Shown here one piece after another: positions 1-8,457 of a DNA stretch of 64,000 nt. This stretch comes from UBA6398 sp963644855 (GTDB taxonomy: Bacteria > Bacteroidota > Bacteroidia > Bacteroidales > Bacteroidaceae). A program made the position numbers and the translations under genes. The DNA lies in contig CAVIQL010000011.1 of the NCBI GenBank assembly GCA_963644855.1, positions 12,005-76,004 of the forward strand, read 5' to 3'. Position 1 is the stretch's first letter; each line of letters begins with the position of its first letter. The notes beneath the pieces are model-generated. The model was not told where the DNA came from. It did no database searches and saw nothing but the letters and a program-made list of their open reading frames with translations.

Positions 1-456
1 AACAAATTTGTTTCACAGTTGGTCTTCGGGACATGTTTTTACTTGTAAAAAGTGGTATGGTACTTTATTAACAAACAACTGGTAATTATTTGAACCATAC
101 CATAAAGGATAAAAAGGCTCAATTACAGTCTGCATCCTATAACATGAACCGCCGCTTTGTGCAACTACAGCATAGAGCGGCGGTTTTGTAATAGAGTATA
201 AGAACCTCTACTATCAGCGGAGATGATATTTCTGTCCCAATAGAGATGGTCATGCCCGCTTTTATAATCTTGTCGATGTTGGCGCTCTTTTCTCGCTCAA
301 TTTGGAGCCATACAAACGGAGTTATCTCGACAAGTCGTTCGATAATTTCAAAAGAGTGATAACAAGCCTTTGAAAGACAGCGAAATCTGTTCTTTTAATA
401 CGGCAAAATTTATTCCCAAAATCTTGCGTAAAAAACTATAAGGCTTATCGTAAAAA
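1..456. other. Left-edge intergenic stretch, no confident gene
   Basis: No open frame here looks like a complete gene. A plus-strand frame is open at 227-370 (48 codons, stop 371-373, no start codon) and the minus strand is open over much of the same part. Either could be a decayed gene end, but I cannot name a family. A hairpin at 147-188 probably ends a gene to the left of the window. A widely spaced inverted repeat (TGGTATGGT near 53, ACCATACCA near 95) has no obvious role. Confidence 0.4.
147..188 (+). terminator. Rho-independent terminator
   Basis: A 10-bp stem (AACCGCCGCT / AGCGGCGGTT) with a 19-nt loop is followed by a short T run. It would end a plus-strand transcript entering from the left; no such gene is visible inside the window. 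Confidence 0.6.
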
Positions 457-519
457 TAATGTCTGACCTTTTTTAAATAATGTCAGACATTGTTTAAAAA
501 ATATCGGTTATTGTTTTTG
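457..519. repeat. 21-bp-unit intergenic array A1
   Basis: Three consecutive 21-bp units (457-477, 478-498, 499-519). The first two contain near-dyads of the type GTCTGAC / GTCAGAC and end in TTTAAA; the third has ATATCGGTTAT. The flanks read ATCGTAAAAA on the left and TTTTTGCGA on the right and are roughly inverted. It lies beyond the 3' end of proS. Confidence 0.75.
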
Positions 520-588
520 CGACATGCGATATTGTTTTTTAGACTGTGTTTTGCCGTTTTTTGAGAACCTATTTCTGAGAAAAAACAA

Positions 589-619
589 TGTGGGCTGAAC
601 CTTTTAAGTTCAGCCCACA
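589..619 (-). terminator. proS terminator
   Basis: A perfect 12-bp inverted repeat (TGTGGGCTGAAC / GTTCAGCCCACA) with a 7-nt loop. Read on the minus strand it is followed by a T-rich tract just after proS. Confidence 0.85.
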
Positions 620-649
620 TATTTATATTGTTGTGGCAGAAAAAGCAAA

Positions 650-2131
650 TTAATATGCTCTTGCCACAAGTGCACGCACTACTGCCGGTTTGCCGCTTAC
701 CATATCGTTGCCAAGGTTTTCTTGGCTGTATCCAAATGGTATGCAGCGTATTGTGGCCTGTGTTTCTTCTTTAAGACGGGCTTCTGTTTCCTCGGTTCCG
801 TCCCACGGACAAAGGAAGAAGCCGCCGTTTTTGATACGCTCCTTGAATTCTTCGTAGTTGTCGCATGTATAAACATGGTCGTCGCGATATTTCTTGGCTT
901 TCTCAAAGATGTTCTTTTGAATGTCTTTCAAAAGTTGCTCCACATGCTCTTCAATACCGTCGAAAGGCACTGTGGTTTTCTCGAGAGTGTCGCGACGCAT
1001 GAGTTCGATGGTTCCGTTTTCGTAATCATGGTTACCCATTACAAGTCTTACGGGAATACCGCGCAATTCATAGTCTGCAAATTTGAATCCTGGGCGCTTG
1101 GTGTCGCTGTTGTCGTATTTTACGCTAATGCCGCGCTTTTCCAAACGTTCTTTGAGCGGATTGAGAATTTTGTCGAACTTCTCTTGCTCGCCATTTTTGA
1201 ATATAGGTACAATTACAACTTGTATGGGCGCAAGTTCGGGCGGAAGCACCAGCCCGTTGTCGTCGGAATGTGTCATTATTAGTGCACCCATAAGGCGTGT
1301 AGACGCTCCCCATGATGTTGCCCAGGCGTATTGTGGCTTGTTTTCCTTGTCGAGGAACTGCACATTGAAAGCTTTGCCGAAGTTTTGCCCAAGAAAATGA
1401 GACGTTCCGCTTTGCAATGCTTTTCCGTCCTGCATCATGGCTTCTATAGTATAGGTATCGAGTGCACCAGCAAAGCGTTCGGTTTCGCTCTTTACGCCTT
1501 GTATTACAGGCACAGCCATTTTGCTTTCAACGAAATCGGCATATACTTTGAGCATCATCTTAGCCCGTTCTTCAGCTTCTTCACGTGTGGCGTGGGCTGT
1601 ATGCCCTTCTTGCCACAAAAATTCGCTTGTGCGCAAGAATAAACGTGTGCGCATTTCCCAACGCATCACATTGCACCACTGATTTACCAACAAGGGAAGG
1701 TCGCGATAGGAGTGAATCCAATTGCGGAATGTGTTCCAAATTATAGTTTCCGATGTGGGGCGGATAATGAGCTCTTCTTCAAGTTTTGCAGCAGGATCAA
1801 CTACCACTCCGTTGTGTTCTTCGTTTGTTTTGAGGCGGTAGTGGGTTACCACTGCGCATTCCTTGGCAAAACCTTCCACATGTTCTGCCTCTTTCGACAA
1901 GAACGATTTGGGTATCAATAGGGGGAAATACGCGTTTTGTACACCTGTTTTCTTGAATTCGTCATCAAGCGAACGCTGTATCTTTTCCCAAATTGCGTAG
2001 CCATAAGGTTTTATTACCATGCAGCCTCTTACGTCGCTCTGTTCGGCGAGGTCGGCTTTTACTACGAGTTCGTTATACCACGCAGAGTAATTGTCGCTGC
2101 GTTTTGTTAGTCCGGATATTTCTTTTGCCAT
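650..2131 (-). CDS. proS: Prolyl-tRNA synthetase (archaeal/eukaryal type)
   Basis: Charges tRNA-Pro with proline in the cytoplasm. At 493 aa it is the length of the archaeal/eukaryal-type ProS and not of the ~570-aa bacterial form with an inserted editing domain. Class II motifs are visible: the RPTSET segment near residue 125, then RWEMRTRLFLRTSEFLWQEGHTAH-type sequence near 157-182. An anticodon-binding domain and a C-terminal zinc-type extension follow, with Cys residues around 420-465. The start ATG at 2131 lies 20 nt after a TACTTTTG -7 box. It is transcribed alone, divergently from the lipoprotein genes, and ends in a strong terminator. The archaeal-type enzyme is usual in Bacteroidota. 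Confidence 0.97.
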   Translation of the reverse strand: MAKEISGLTKRSDNYSAWYNELVVKADLAEQSDVRGCMVIKPYGYAIWEKIQRSLDDEFKKTGVQNAYFPLLIPKSFLSKEAEHVEGFAKECAVVTHYRLKTNEEHNGVVVDPAAKLEEELIIRPTSETIIWNTFRNWIHSYRDLPLLVNQWCNVMRWEMRTRLFLRTSEFLWQEGHTAHATREEAEERAKMMLKVYADFVESKMAVPVIQGVKSETERFAGALDTYTIEAMMQDGKALQSGTSHFLGQNFGKAFNVQFLDKENKPQYAWATSWGASTRLMGALIMTHSDDNGLVLPPELAPIQVVIVPIFKNGEQEKFDKILNPLKERLEKRGISVKYDNSDTKRPGFKFADYELRGIPVRLVMGNHDYENGTIELMRRDTLEKTTVPFDGIEEHVEQLLKDIQKNIFEKAKKYRDDHVYTCDNYEEFKERIKNGGFFLCPWDGTEETEARLKEETQATIRCIPFGYSQENLGNDMVSGKPAVVRALVARAY

Positions 2132-2150
2132 TATTCTTTTGTATTTTGTG

Positions 2151-2158
2151 CAAAAGTA
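2151..2158 (-). promoter_or_regulatory. proS -7 box
   Basis: TACTTTTG on the minus strand fits the Bacteroidota -7 consensus TAnnTTTG and lies 20 nt before the proS ATG. I see no clear -33 TTTG. Confidence 0.5.
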
Positions 2159-2351
2159 GCGATTTTTCGCCGATTATCTACTGAATGTCTTTTGTTTTAT
2201 CGTATTAGCGAACTAATTGTGATGTTCAGAAAACGCTTCGCCAGTTCTTTAAGTCTAAGATTTTATTTACAATAAAGAACGAATGTGATAAAAATAGCTA
2301 AAAAACACCCATAAATGCGGTAACAAGCGTGCAGAATGTAATTATGATTAT

Positions 2352-2359
2352 TATATTTG
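2352..2359 (+). promoter_or_regulatory. -7 box for the DUF4369 lipoprotein operon
   Basis: TATATTTG matches TAnnTTTG and lies 37 nt before the ATG at 2397. The -33 element is not clear. Confidence 0.45.
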
Positions 2360-2396
2360 CGATATGTTTTAAGCGCAAAAGGGTAGCAATACCACA

Positions 2397-3167
2397 ATGA
2401 ATATGAGAATAATTAAAATGTTCTGTATGTTTTCGTTGGTGTTTTCGATGACATCATGTCTCGAGCAATACTCTATTGTGGGCAACACATCGTTGCCCAT
2501 GCTTGACGGTAAGACTTTGTATCTGAAAAATCGCACGCTGCAAGGAGTAAAGAATATAGATTCTTGCGAAGTGATACACGGGCAGTTTAATTTTGACGGG
2601 AAAATCGACTCCACGTTTATGGCGGAGTTATATCTCGACAATGTGAGTGTGATGCCTGTTGTGATAGAAAATGGAAAGATAAGTGTGGATATAAATCTGC
2701 TTGACCAAAAAGTATCGGGCAGTTCTTTGAACGACAAATTATACCGTTTTATTGACGCAAAGTCAAGACTCGACAATGAGCTGGGGAATACTTCGCTCGA
2801 AGAGGCACGTCTAATGATGCGCGGAGTGATGCCTTTTGAAGCAGAGCGCATGTGTAGAGAACGAGCCGATAAACTATCACAATCGTGCGATAGCTTGGTG
2901 GTTGATTTTATCCAGACAAATTATAATAATGTGTTGGGACCCGAAGTTTTTATCCGTTTGTGCAGTCAATATCGTTACCCAGTAATCACACCGCAGATAA
3001 AGAAGATAGTTGAAGGCGCTCCAAAGAAATTCTTGAATAATCCGTACGTAAAAGAATATATGTCTATTGCACGTAAAAATATGGCAATAATAAATGGCAA
3101 GGATTGTGTAGAAAAACACGATTTGCCAATGATTCAAGACGCCCGGATATTGCATGTCAGAAAATGA
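2397..3167 (+). CDS. DUF4369-type lipoprotein
   Basis: A 256-aa protein with an SPII signal (hydrophobic stretch then FSMTSC, lipidated Cys near residue 21). The N-terminal half resembles DUF4369, the beta-rich domain that precedes the thioredoxin fold in many Bacteroidota TlpA-like proteins (LKNRTLQG...IDSCEVIHGQFNFDG). No thioredoxin CxxC domain follows, so this is a stand-alone version; the C-terminal half is helical. A second ATG lies two codons after the first. Its stop overlaps the next start (ATGA), so the two lipoproteins are co-translated. Function unknown; the family assignment is by pattern only. Confidence 0.75.
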   Translation: MNMRIIKMFCMFSLVFSMTSCLEQYSIVGNTSLPMLDGKTLYLKNRTLQGVKNIDSCEVIHGQFNFDGKIDSTFMAELYLDNVSVMPVVIENGKISVDINLLDQKVSGSSLNDKLYRFIDAKSRLDNELGNTSLEEARLMMRGVMPFEAERMCRERADKLSQSCDSLVVDFIQTNYNNVLGPEVFIRLCSQYRYPVITPQIKKIVEGAPKKFLNNPYVKEYMSIARKNMAIINGKDCVEKHDLPMIQDARILHVRK

Positions 3168-3556
3168 AAGGAAGTAAAAGAATCGCATCGCTTATCGGCG
3201 CGTGGGGAATAGTGTTGGCTCTCGCCGTATTTGTTGCGTGTAGTGGAGAAGATCGTAGTGGAGAGATGCCTCGTGTGCCTGTTGTTAAAACAGTAAGTGC
3301 CAATGCTGTGGGAGATAGTTGCGTTATGATAGGAATGGTGAGCGAAAACCATAATTCTTCAATGAAAGAGTGTGGCTTTTTATATGGCAATGCCGACAGC
3401 ACGAGCGCTGCTATAAAATTAAAAGCAGACACAATGCGAACTTTTACCGCCGTAGCCGATAGCCTTGATAATGGCAACTATTATTGTGTGGCTTATGCGC
3501 GTAACGGTATGGGAACATCGTATGGTGATACGATAATCTTTTCGGTGGAAAATTAA
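3164..3556 (+). CDS. Small FN3-like lipoprotein
   Basis: A 130-aa protein. I take the start at 3164 (MKGSKR) and not the in-frame ATG 60 nt upstream, because 3164 overlaps the preceding stop as ATGA and gives a clean lipoprotein signal (LALAVFVACSG). The mature part resembles one fibronectin-III-like beta sandwich of the kind common in Bacteroidota surface lipoproteins (KTVSANAVGDSCVMIG, ECGFLYG, NYYCVAYARNGMGTSYGD). It lies directly after the DUF4369 lipoprotein, as its operon partner. No enzymatic motif is visible; a role in surface binding or assembly is inference. Confidence 0.7.
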   Translation: MKGSKRIASLIGAWGIVLALAVFVACSGEDRSGEMPRVPVVKTVSANAVGDSCVMIGMVSENHNSSMKECGFLYGNADSTSAAIKLKADTMRTFTAVADSLDNGNYYCVAYARNGMGTSYGDTIIFSVEN

Positions 3557-3640
3557 CAGATGTTGCTTTTTTGACGGGAAAAGATATGGCAAAAGTTCAA
3601 AAAGTTTGTGGATAATTGTGATTGTTTGTGTGGAATACTG

Positions 3641-3648
3641 TAATTTTG
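3641..3648 (+). promoter_or_regulatory. -7 box for the fasciclin lipoprotein
   Basis: TAATTTTG, 23 nt before the ATG at 3672, with a TTG about 22 nt further upstream that could be a weak -33 element. Confidence 0.45.
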
Positions 3649-3671
3649 CTCTATAAATTATACCTAAAAAT

Positions 3672-5750
3672 ATGAAAATTGCTAATGTGATAAAAACTAT
3701 GGCAGCTTTCGTCGCGCTATTATGCGTGTTTGTTGGCTGTAGCGATTCGGTAGACGATTCGAATTTGTATGTTTTCAAGGGAGAAATGGTTTCTACGTTC
3801 TTGACAAACAATAGCGACCGTTTTTCTGATTACATAGGCCTTGCAAAACGTACTAAACTTAGTAAGAAAACGAAGTCTACCGTAATGGAATTGTTGGCAA
3901 CGCGCGGCAATTACACTTGTTTTGTGCCTACCAACGATGCTGTTCAGACTTATGTTGATAGTATTATGGATCAGAAGAATTTCCCAGTTGAGGAAGTTTC
4001 GGATTCGATAGCCGAGATGATCGTCAAGAACAGTATCATTGATACCGACCAAAACGAGGCTTATGAATCGGCTGATTTTAATGAAGGTGCACTTCCTTAT
4101 CAGAATCTCAACGACCGTTACGTAACCGTAAGTTTCGATACCATCAACGGCAAGGCTGTTACTGTTATTAATTCGGAGTCGCGCATTATGGAGCCGGATA
4201 ATGAGTGTGAGAATGGTTACGTTCATGTAATGGACAAGGTGGTTGCGATGTCGAACGATGAAATTTCTCAACTTATAGGTCAGGCTGACAACTGTAAGAT
4301 ATTCTCCCGCTTGCTCCAAGAGACTGGTTGGGCAAAGAAACTCAACAAATATCGCGATGAGGACTACGAGGAAAATCACCCCGAATATGGTAATGCGATT
4401 GGTTCTACTGGTGGTAATGTTGCGCAATACAAATGTCCCGATCACAGATACTTCGGCTATACGGTGCTTGTAGAGCCCGACAGTGTTTACGAAAAAGATT
4501 GGGGTATAAAGATTAATGTGTCAGAGTTTGGTCAGATTGAAAATTGGGACGAAGTAAAGCAGCAGATTATAGACAAATGTAATGCTGTGGATATTTATCG
4601 TCAGACTGCACATGCTGCTGGCGATCCCGAAGACTGGGCCAACGAGGACAATGTGGTCAATCAGTTTGTGGCATACCATCTTTATGAAGACAGAGTGCCT
4701 TTTGATCTTTTGGTTGTCCATATGAATGAGTGGGGATATTCGTTTAAGAATACCAATAAATTGGCTGCTAATGTAACGCGCAACTTCGAAAGTATGGGCA
4801 AGCAGCATCGTTTGTTCCGCATCACGGAGGGCGAGAGCACCAACGGCAAACGTTTGAACCGTTGGTCGAGCTACGACGACGATACTTATGATGAGATTAC
4901 TGTGCACGACACTGGTGCGCTTATCGTTTCGGACAATGGCAACAATTCCAACAATGCGTTGAATGGCTTCTATTATCCTATCGACCAGATTATGGTGTAT
5001 GATTCCCACGTGCGCGATTATGTGTTGAACGATCGTTTGCGTTTTGATATTACCGACTATATGACCGAGAGTGGTGCCAATGGTTTTGGCAATCCTCACC
5101 GTTCGCTCGACTACCAGAATATGCCTAACGGATATCTTAGCAAAGTTGTTAAGATTACCGATGAGTCGTGGCAGATTGACTTCAACGAGGTTAACCCCAA
5201 CGGCTGGGTTGATATGAACTGCAACGAGATACTTATCCTTGGTCAGTATGACGTTACATTCCAGTTGCCTCCTGTGCCAGTTGATGGTACATATGAGTTC
5301 CGCTGGGGGCTTTCTAATGCATCATGGCGCGGTATGACGCAGATGTATTTCGGCGACAACAAGGACAATCTCCCTGCAATCGGTGTGCCTTTGGATATGC
5401 GTGCAGCTTATACTTCGCCAAACATCGGTTGGGTGAAAGATAATCCCGACGATCCACAGTCGGCTAAGGACAACGACAAGGCAATGCGCAACCACGGCTA
5501 TATGAAAGGTCCAAAACTTTATGGTTTGCTTAGCGCGAGCGGTGTGTCCACTTCGTTCCGCGATGGTAATGGCTCGAGCATGTTGTCAATGCGCTACATA
5601 GTATATCGTGGTCCGATGAAAGCCGATAAGATTTACTACGTGCGTTTTAAGAACGTGTTGACTAATCCCTATGGCCAGTTGTTCTGCGACTATTTCGAAC
5701 TTGTTCCGCGTTCGATTTACAACGGCGAAAAGGCTGAGAATATTTGGTAA
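3672..5750 (+). CDS. Fasciclin-domain lipoprotein
   Basis: A 692-aa lipoprotein (signal ending FVGC, Cys at about residue 23). Residues ~35-190 form a FAS1-like domain, shown by the typical YTCFVPTNDAVQTYVD segment and the later GYVHVMDKVV segment. A second, divergent FAS1-like unit follows (KIFSRLLQETGW...VVNQFVAYHLYEDRVPFDLL). The C-terminal ~250 residues are beta-rich with no domain I recognise (TYEFRWGLSNASW, YYVRFKNVLTN). Bacteroidota proteins of this layout are exported to the cell surface and often travel with SusC/SusD pairs; no such pair is present here. It has its own -7 box and a terminator follows. Adhesion or ligand binding is a guess from the family. Confidence 0.82.
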   Translation: MKIANVIKTMAAFVALLCVFVGCSDSVDDSNLYVFKGEMVSTFLTNNSDRFSDYIGLAKRTKLSKKTKSTVMELLATRGNYTCFVPTNDAVQTYVDSIMDQKNFPVEEVSDSIAEMIVKNSIIDTDQNEAYESADFNEGALPYQNLNDRYVTVSFDTINGKAVTVINSESRIMEPDNECENGYVHVMDKVVAMSNDEISQLIGQADNCKIFSRLLQETGWAKKLNKYRDEDYEENHPEYGNAIGSTGGNVAQYKCPDHRYFGYTVLVEPDSVYEKDWGIKINVSEFGQIENWDEVKQQIIDKCNAVDIYRQTAHAAGDPEDWANEDNVVNQFVAYHLYEDRVPFDLLVVHMNEWGYSFKNTNKLAANVTRNFESMGKQHRLFRITEGESTNGKRLNRWSSYDDDTYDEITVHDTGALIVSDNGNNSNNALNGFYYPIDQIMVYDSHVRDYVLNDRLRFDITDYMTESGANGFGNPHRSLDYQNMPNGYLSKVVKITDESWQIDFNEVNPNGWVDMNCNEILILGQYDVTFQLPPVPVDGTYEFRWGLSNASWRGMTQMYFGDNKDNLPAIGVPLDMRAAYTSPNIGWVKDNPDDPQSAKDNDKAMRNHGYMKGPKLYGLLSASGVSTSFRDGNGSSMLSMRYIVYRGPMKADKIYYVRFKNVLTNPYGQLFCDYFELVPRSIYNGEKAENIW

Positions 5751-5781
5751 TACATTCATGAATTTTTTGTTTTGAATATTG

Positions 5782-5816
5782 AAGCCCCAGCACATCACTG
5801 CGCTGAGGCTTTTTTA
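5782..5816 (+). terminator. Terminator after the fasciclin gene
   Basis: A 10-bp stem with one mismatch (AAGCCCCAGC / GCTGAGGCTT), a 10-nt loop and a following T run. Confidence 0.75.
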
Positions 5817-6052
5817 TGACCATTGCAGTAAATACCATTGTGTTTATGCGGCTTTAGTGCTTTTATGTGGCTTCTGCTTTCGAAGATAACGGTCAAACTC
5901 TTGACACGAGTTTAGACAAGATGTTTAACAAGATGTTTGTTTAATGAAATGGTATAACAACGTGTGGTTCCGTCTCTCGGTTTGGCACTGAAAAAGGCGA
6001 TGCGGAAAACAATAAAAACGGACAAATGTTAGTCGTTCTTGTTGCTTTTATC
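5817..6052. other. Intergenic, nothing recognised
   Basis: Between the fasciclin terminator and the promoter of the restriction gene I see no gene, RNA or array unit. The only local structure is a short imperfect direct repeat (ACAAGATGTTT) near 5917-5940. Confidence 0.5.
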
Positions 6053-6060
6053 TAACTTTG
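6053..6060 (+). promoter_or_regulatory. -7 box for the endonuclease gene
   Basis: TAACTTTG, 54 nt before the ATG at 6115. The -33 element is weak. Confidence 0.45.
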
Positions 6061-6114
6061 TGGTCAAACGAGATGTATTAATAGCTTCAAATAATCAATA
6101 AATCATAGAAAGGT

Positions 6115-6933
6115 ATGGCGAATAGTGTTGACAAAGAAAGAGCGATACGTGTTATTGTAAGCAATTCGGTAAAGTCGTATGCATATGGTTTTTCGATGCG
6201 TCATCTTGCTGAGGTAAATAATGAGAACGGAGTGATTAATATGAAGATTCATAATGTTTTCATCGCAGCATTAGGCTCGGAGATCCTGTATTACTCTGCA
6301 CTTGCTCGCTCCCTCGACAGTTCGTTAGAAAATATGCTTGAGAGCATGGCCTTTAGTATTGCAGAACTAAATTATACTGTTAGCCAACATGTAGAAGGAA
6401 CCTTGTATAAAGAACAGACCGATTATATAGCAGAGTTGTTGGAACAATACAAGAGTGGTATCAATCGTAGAAAGCCACATTTGGAGGACTATAAAAATAT
6501 ATCACAAAAGAAAGGAAATGCCGAAACGAAACGCCATGAGAATGATTACTATTTGATAGACGAAGAGACTGGTATGCATTACTTGATAGAGTTGAAAATA
6601 GGCGGAGACTTGGACAATAAGAAAGCTTGTTCAGAAAAAGAAGCCCTGCTTGAACAGTATTGTATTCTAGCTAACAAACTGGGAGAAGAACATGTTAAAA
6701 TTCTCTTTGCTACGGCATATAACAGATATGGCGAAGGTCGACCATGGACTCAAGGACGAGTTCGTCAATTCTTTTGCGAGGAAGAATTATGTATTAGCAA
6801 CGACTTTTGGAACTTCGTTTGTAAATCAGAACATGGCTATGAAATAGTAATTGACGAATATAAAAAGAACGCCCATTTTATCAATGAGGCATTAGAGGAC
6901 ATCAAGGACGCCTATTTGCCAAATGAGGAATAA
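6115..6933 (+). CDS. TdeIII-like type II restriction endonuclease
   Basis: A 272-aa cytoplasmic protein that I read as a type II restriction endonuclease of the TdeIII family. The strongest evidence is the segment around residues 148-182, where an acidic stretch (DYYLIDEETG) leads into IELKIGGDLDNKKA and then EKEALLEQY. E159-x-K161 would be the catalytic ExK of a PD-(D/E)xK fold, and the glycine-aspartate-rich loop after it is typical of this family as I remember it. TdeIII is, to my recollection, a GGNCC-cutting enzyme; that specificity should not be transferred without a test. No DNA methyltransferase lies beside it or elsewhere in the window, which is odd for a type II enzyme. It has its own promoter and appears monocistronic, which suits horizontal acquisition. 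Confidence 0.75.
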   Translation: MANSVDKERAIRVIVSNSVKSYAYGFSMRHLAEVNNENGVINMKIHNVFIAALGSEILYYSALARSLDSSLENMLESMAFSIAELNYTVSQHVEGTLYKEQTDYIAELLEQYKSGINRRKPHLEDYKNISQKKGNAETKRHENDYYLIDEETGMHYLIELKIGGDLDNKKACSEKEALLEQYCILANKLGEEHVKILFATAYNRYGEGRPWTQGRVRQFFCEEELCISNDFWNFVCKSEHGYEIVIDEYKKNAHFINEALEDIKDAYLPNEE

Positions 6934-7159
6934 TGAAAAACCTCAATTGGCGGAAATGCGTTTATGTGCCGACTGCAAGATATAATAAAACGTTTTCTTG
7001 ATAATTATATCGATTTTATTCTGAGCACGGAGATATTCTCTGCATCTTTATCTCTGAAACTTTTGATGTTTTTGGGTTTTTATTGTGTCATAAGTCTATT
7101 TTAATCTGGGGTAAGCAAAGTTTAGACGGATTGCAATGGGCGGAAAGGGTAGAAATGCC

Positions 7160-7167
7160 TAACTTTG
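7160..7167 (+). promoter_or_regulatory. -7 box that decides the start of the PBP4-like gene
   Basis: TAACTTTG at 7160-7167 places the transcript start near 7174. This excludes the upstream TTG codon at 7165 as a start and supports the ATG at 7189. Confidence 0.55.
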
Positions 7168-7188
7168 CGTATAGTAAAGGTTGTCCCG

Positions 7189-8433
7189 ATGAGTTTATTC
7201 CGTGTTTCCCGCTTGTTTATGCTGCTGTTTCTTGCGTTTGGAGTGGTTTTTAGTTGCTCCAAAGGCAAAAATAGTAAGATCAAAAAAGGTCAAACGTCCG
7301 ATACATGCTCTTCCGTGCCGATAGACGGGAGTTTGCAGAAGCGTTTGTCTGAATTTGCCGCAAGACCAAGGTGTGCGGGGCAGTTTGCTTTTTATGTCTA
7401 CGACCTTACAGCCGACAAGCCCGTGTATGGTTGCAACGAAAACCAAGCCATGTCGTCAGCGTCGTGTATGAAGTTGCTTTCGGGTGTTGCGGGGTTGCAT
7501 TTGCTCGGAAATGGCTACCGTTATACTACTTCTCTTTTTGTGCGTGGCAGAGTGGGGGGCAATGGTGTGTTGATGGGAGACGTGGCGTTTAAGGCAGGGC
7601 TTGACCCGCAGCTCGACAGTCCCGACCTCGTGCCTTTTGCCAAGGTTTTGAAACAAAAAGGGGTTAAAAAAATTGCGGGACGGCTTATTGTTGATCTTAC
7701 AATAAAGGCTCCCGTTGAAAGTGAACCGCATTGGTATCCGTGGGACTTGTCGTTCTCGCGTTATGGTTTGCTCTACAAGGGCGCGCCGCGGGTTGTTAAA
7801 TCGCTTAAAGCCGCATTGCGTTCACAGGGTGTAAGTGTTGCCGACAGCCAGGTGGTGATGATGCGCACGCCTGCCAATATGCGTTGCGTTTACAACCGAT
7901 ATAGTTCGATTTCAGATGTGGTAAAACGTATGTGGAAGAATAGTTCCAACACACAAGCTACGGCAATGCTTTATTCCATAGGGAATAGGGTTGACCCACG
8001 TCGTTCGCCGGTGGAGGCAGGTGTGTCTTATCTCAGAAAATTCTTGCGCGAAGAGCTCGGACAAACCGACTCGACGCTCGTGATTCACGACGGATGCGGA
8101 TTGTGCACGCATAATCATTTGTCGCCAAAGGCTCTTGTGGCAATATTGCAGTATGGCTACAAGGATAAACGCCTTTATGCGATGCTTCGAAGCTATCTGT
8201 CAATAGCGGGAGTGGACGGAACGCTGGCGAGAGAGATGACAAAAGCAAGTACGCGCGGCAAAATACGCGCCAAGACGGGTACGCTTTCCCACCCCTACGG
8301 CATCAGTTCGCTTGCTGGCTATTGCGAGGCAGCCAATGGGCATCTACTTGCGTTTGCCATTATGGATTGTGAAATGTCGGTGCTTGATGCGCGGGTGCTT
8401 CAGCGACATCTTGGCGAGGCAATGGTAAAGTAA
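7189..8433 (+). CDS. dacB: D-alanyl-D-alanine carboxypeptidase, PBP4 family
   Basis: Trims or cuts peptidoglycan cross-bridges in the periplasm (peptidase family S13). From the ATG at 7189 the protein has 414 aa with a lipoprotein signal (FGVVFSC). The three penicillin-binding motifs are present: SCMK (S92-K95, serine nucleophile), S-S-N in NSSNTQA, and KTGT in RAKTGTLSHPYG. It is shorter than the E. coli protein (477 aa), consistent with a compact domain insert. Another in-frame start (TTG, 7165) lies inside the -7 box and is rejected. The hydrolase gene begins 24 nt downstream, so the two are probably co-transcribed. Confidence 0.88.
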   Translation: MSLFRVSRLFMLLFLAFGVVFSCSKGKNSKIKKGQTSDTCSSVPIDGSLQKRLSEFAARPRCAGQFAFYVYDLTADKPVYGCNENQAMSSASCMKLLSGVAGLHLLGNGYRYTTSLFVRGRVGGNGVLMGDVAFKAGLDPQLDSPDLVPFAKVLKQKGVKKIAGRLIVDLTIKAPVESEPHWYPWDLSFSRYGLLYKGAPRVVKSLKAALRSQGVSVADSQVVMMRTPANMRCVYNRYSSISDVVKRMWKNSSNTQATAMLYSIGNRVDPRRSPVEAGVSYLRKFLREELGQTDSTLVIHDGCGLCTHNHLSPKALVAILQYGYKDKRLYAMLRSYLSIAGVDGTLAREMTKASTRGKIRAKTGTLSHPYGISSLAGYCEAANGHLLAFAIMDCEMSVLDARVLQRHLGEAMVK

Positions 8434-8457
8434 AACACAAAGAAACAACAATGGCTT

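Noticed and set aside
722..1282. Open frame of 186 codons opposite proS
   Set aside because: It is an antisense shadow of a well-supported gene. The same holds for other long antisense frames, such as those opposite the fasciclin (3720-4445), M60 (46038-47174) and GH109 (54094-55146) genes.
7165..7188. TTG start for the PBP4-like gene
   Set aside because: The codon is part of the TAACTTTG promoter box, and the lipoprotein signal begins at the ATG at 7189.
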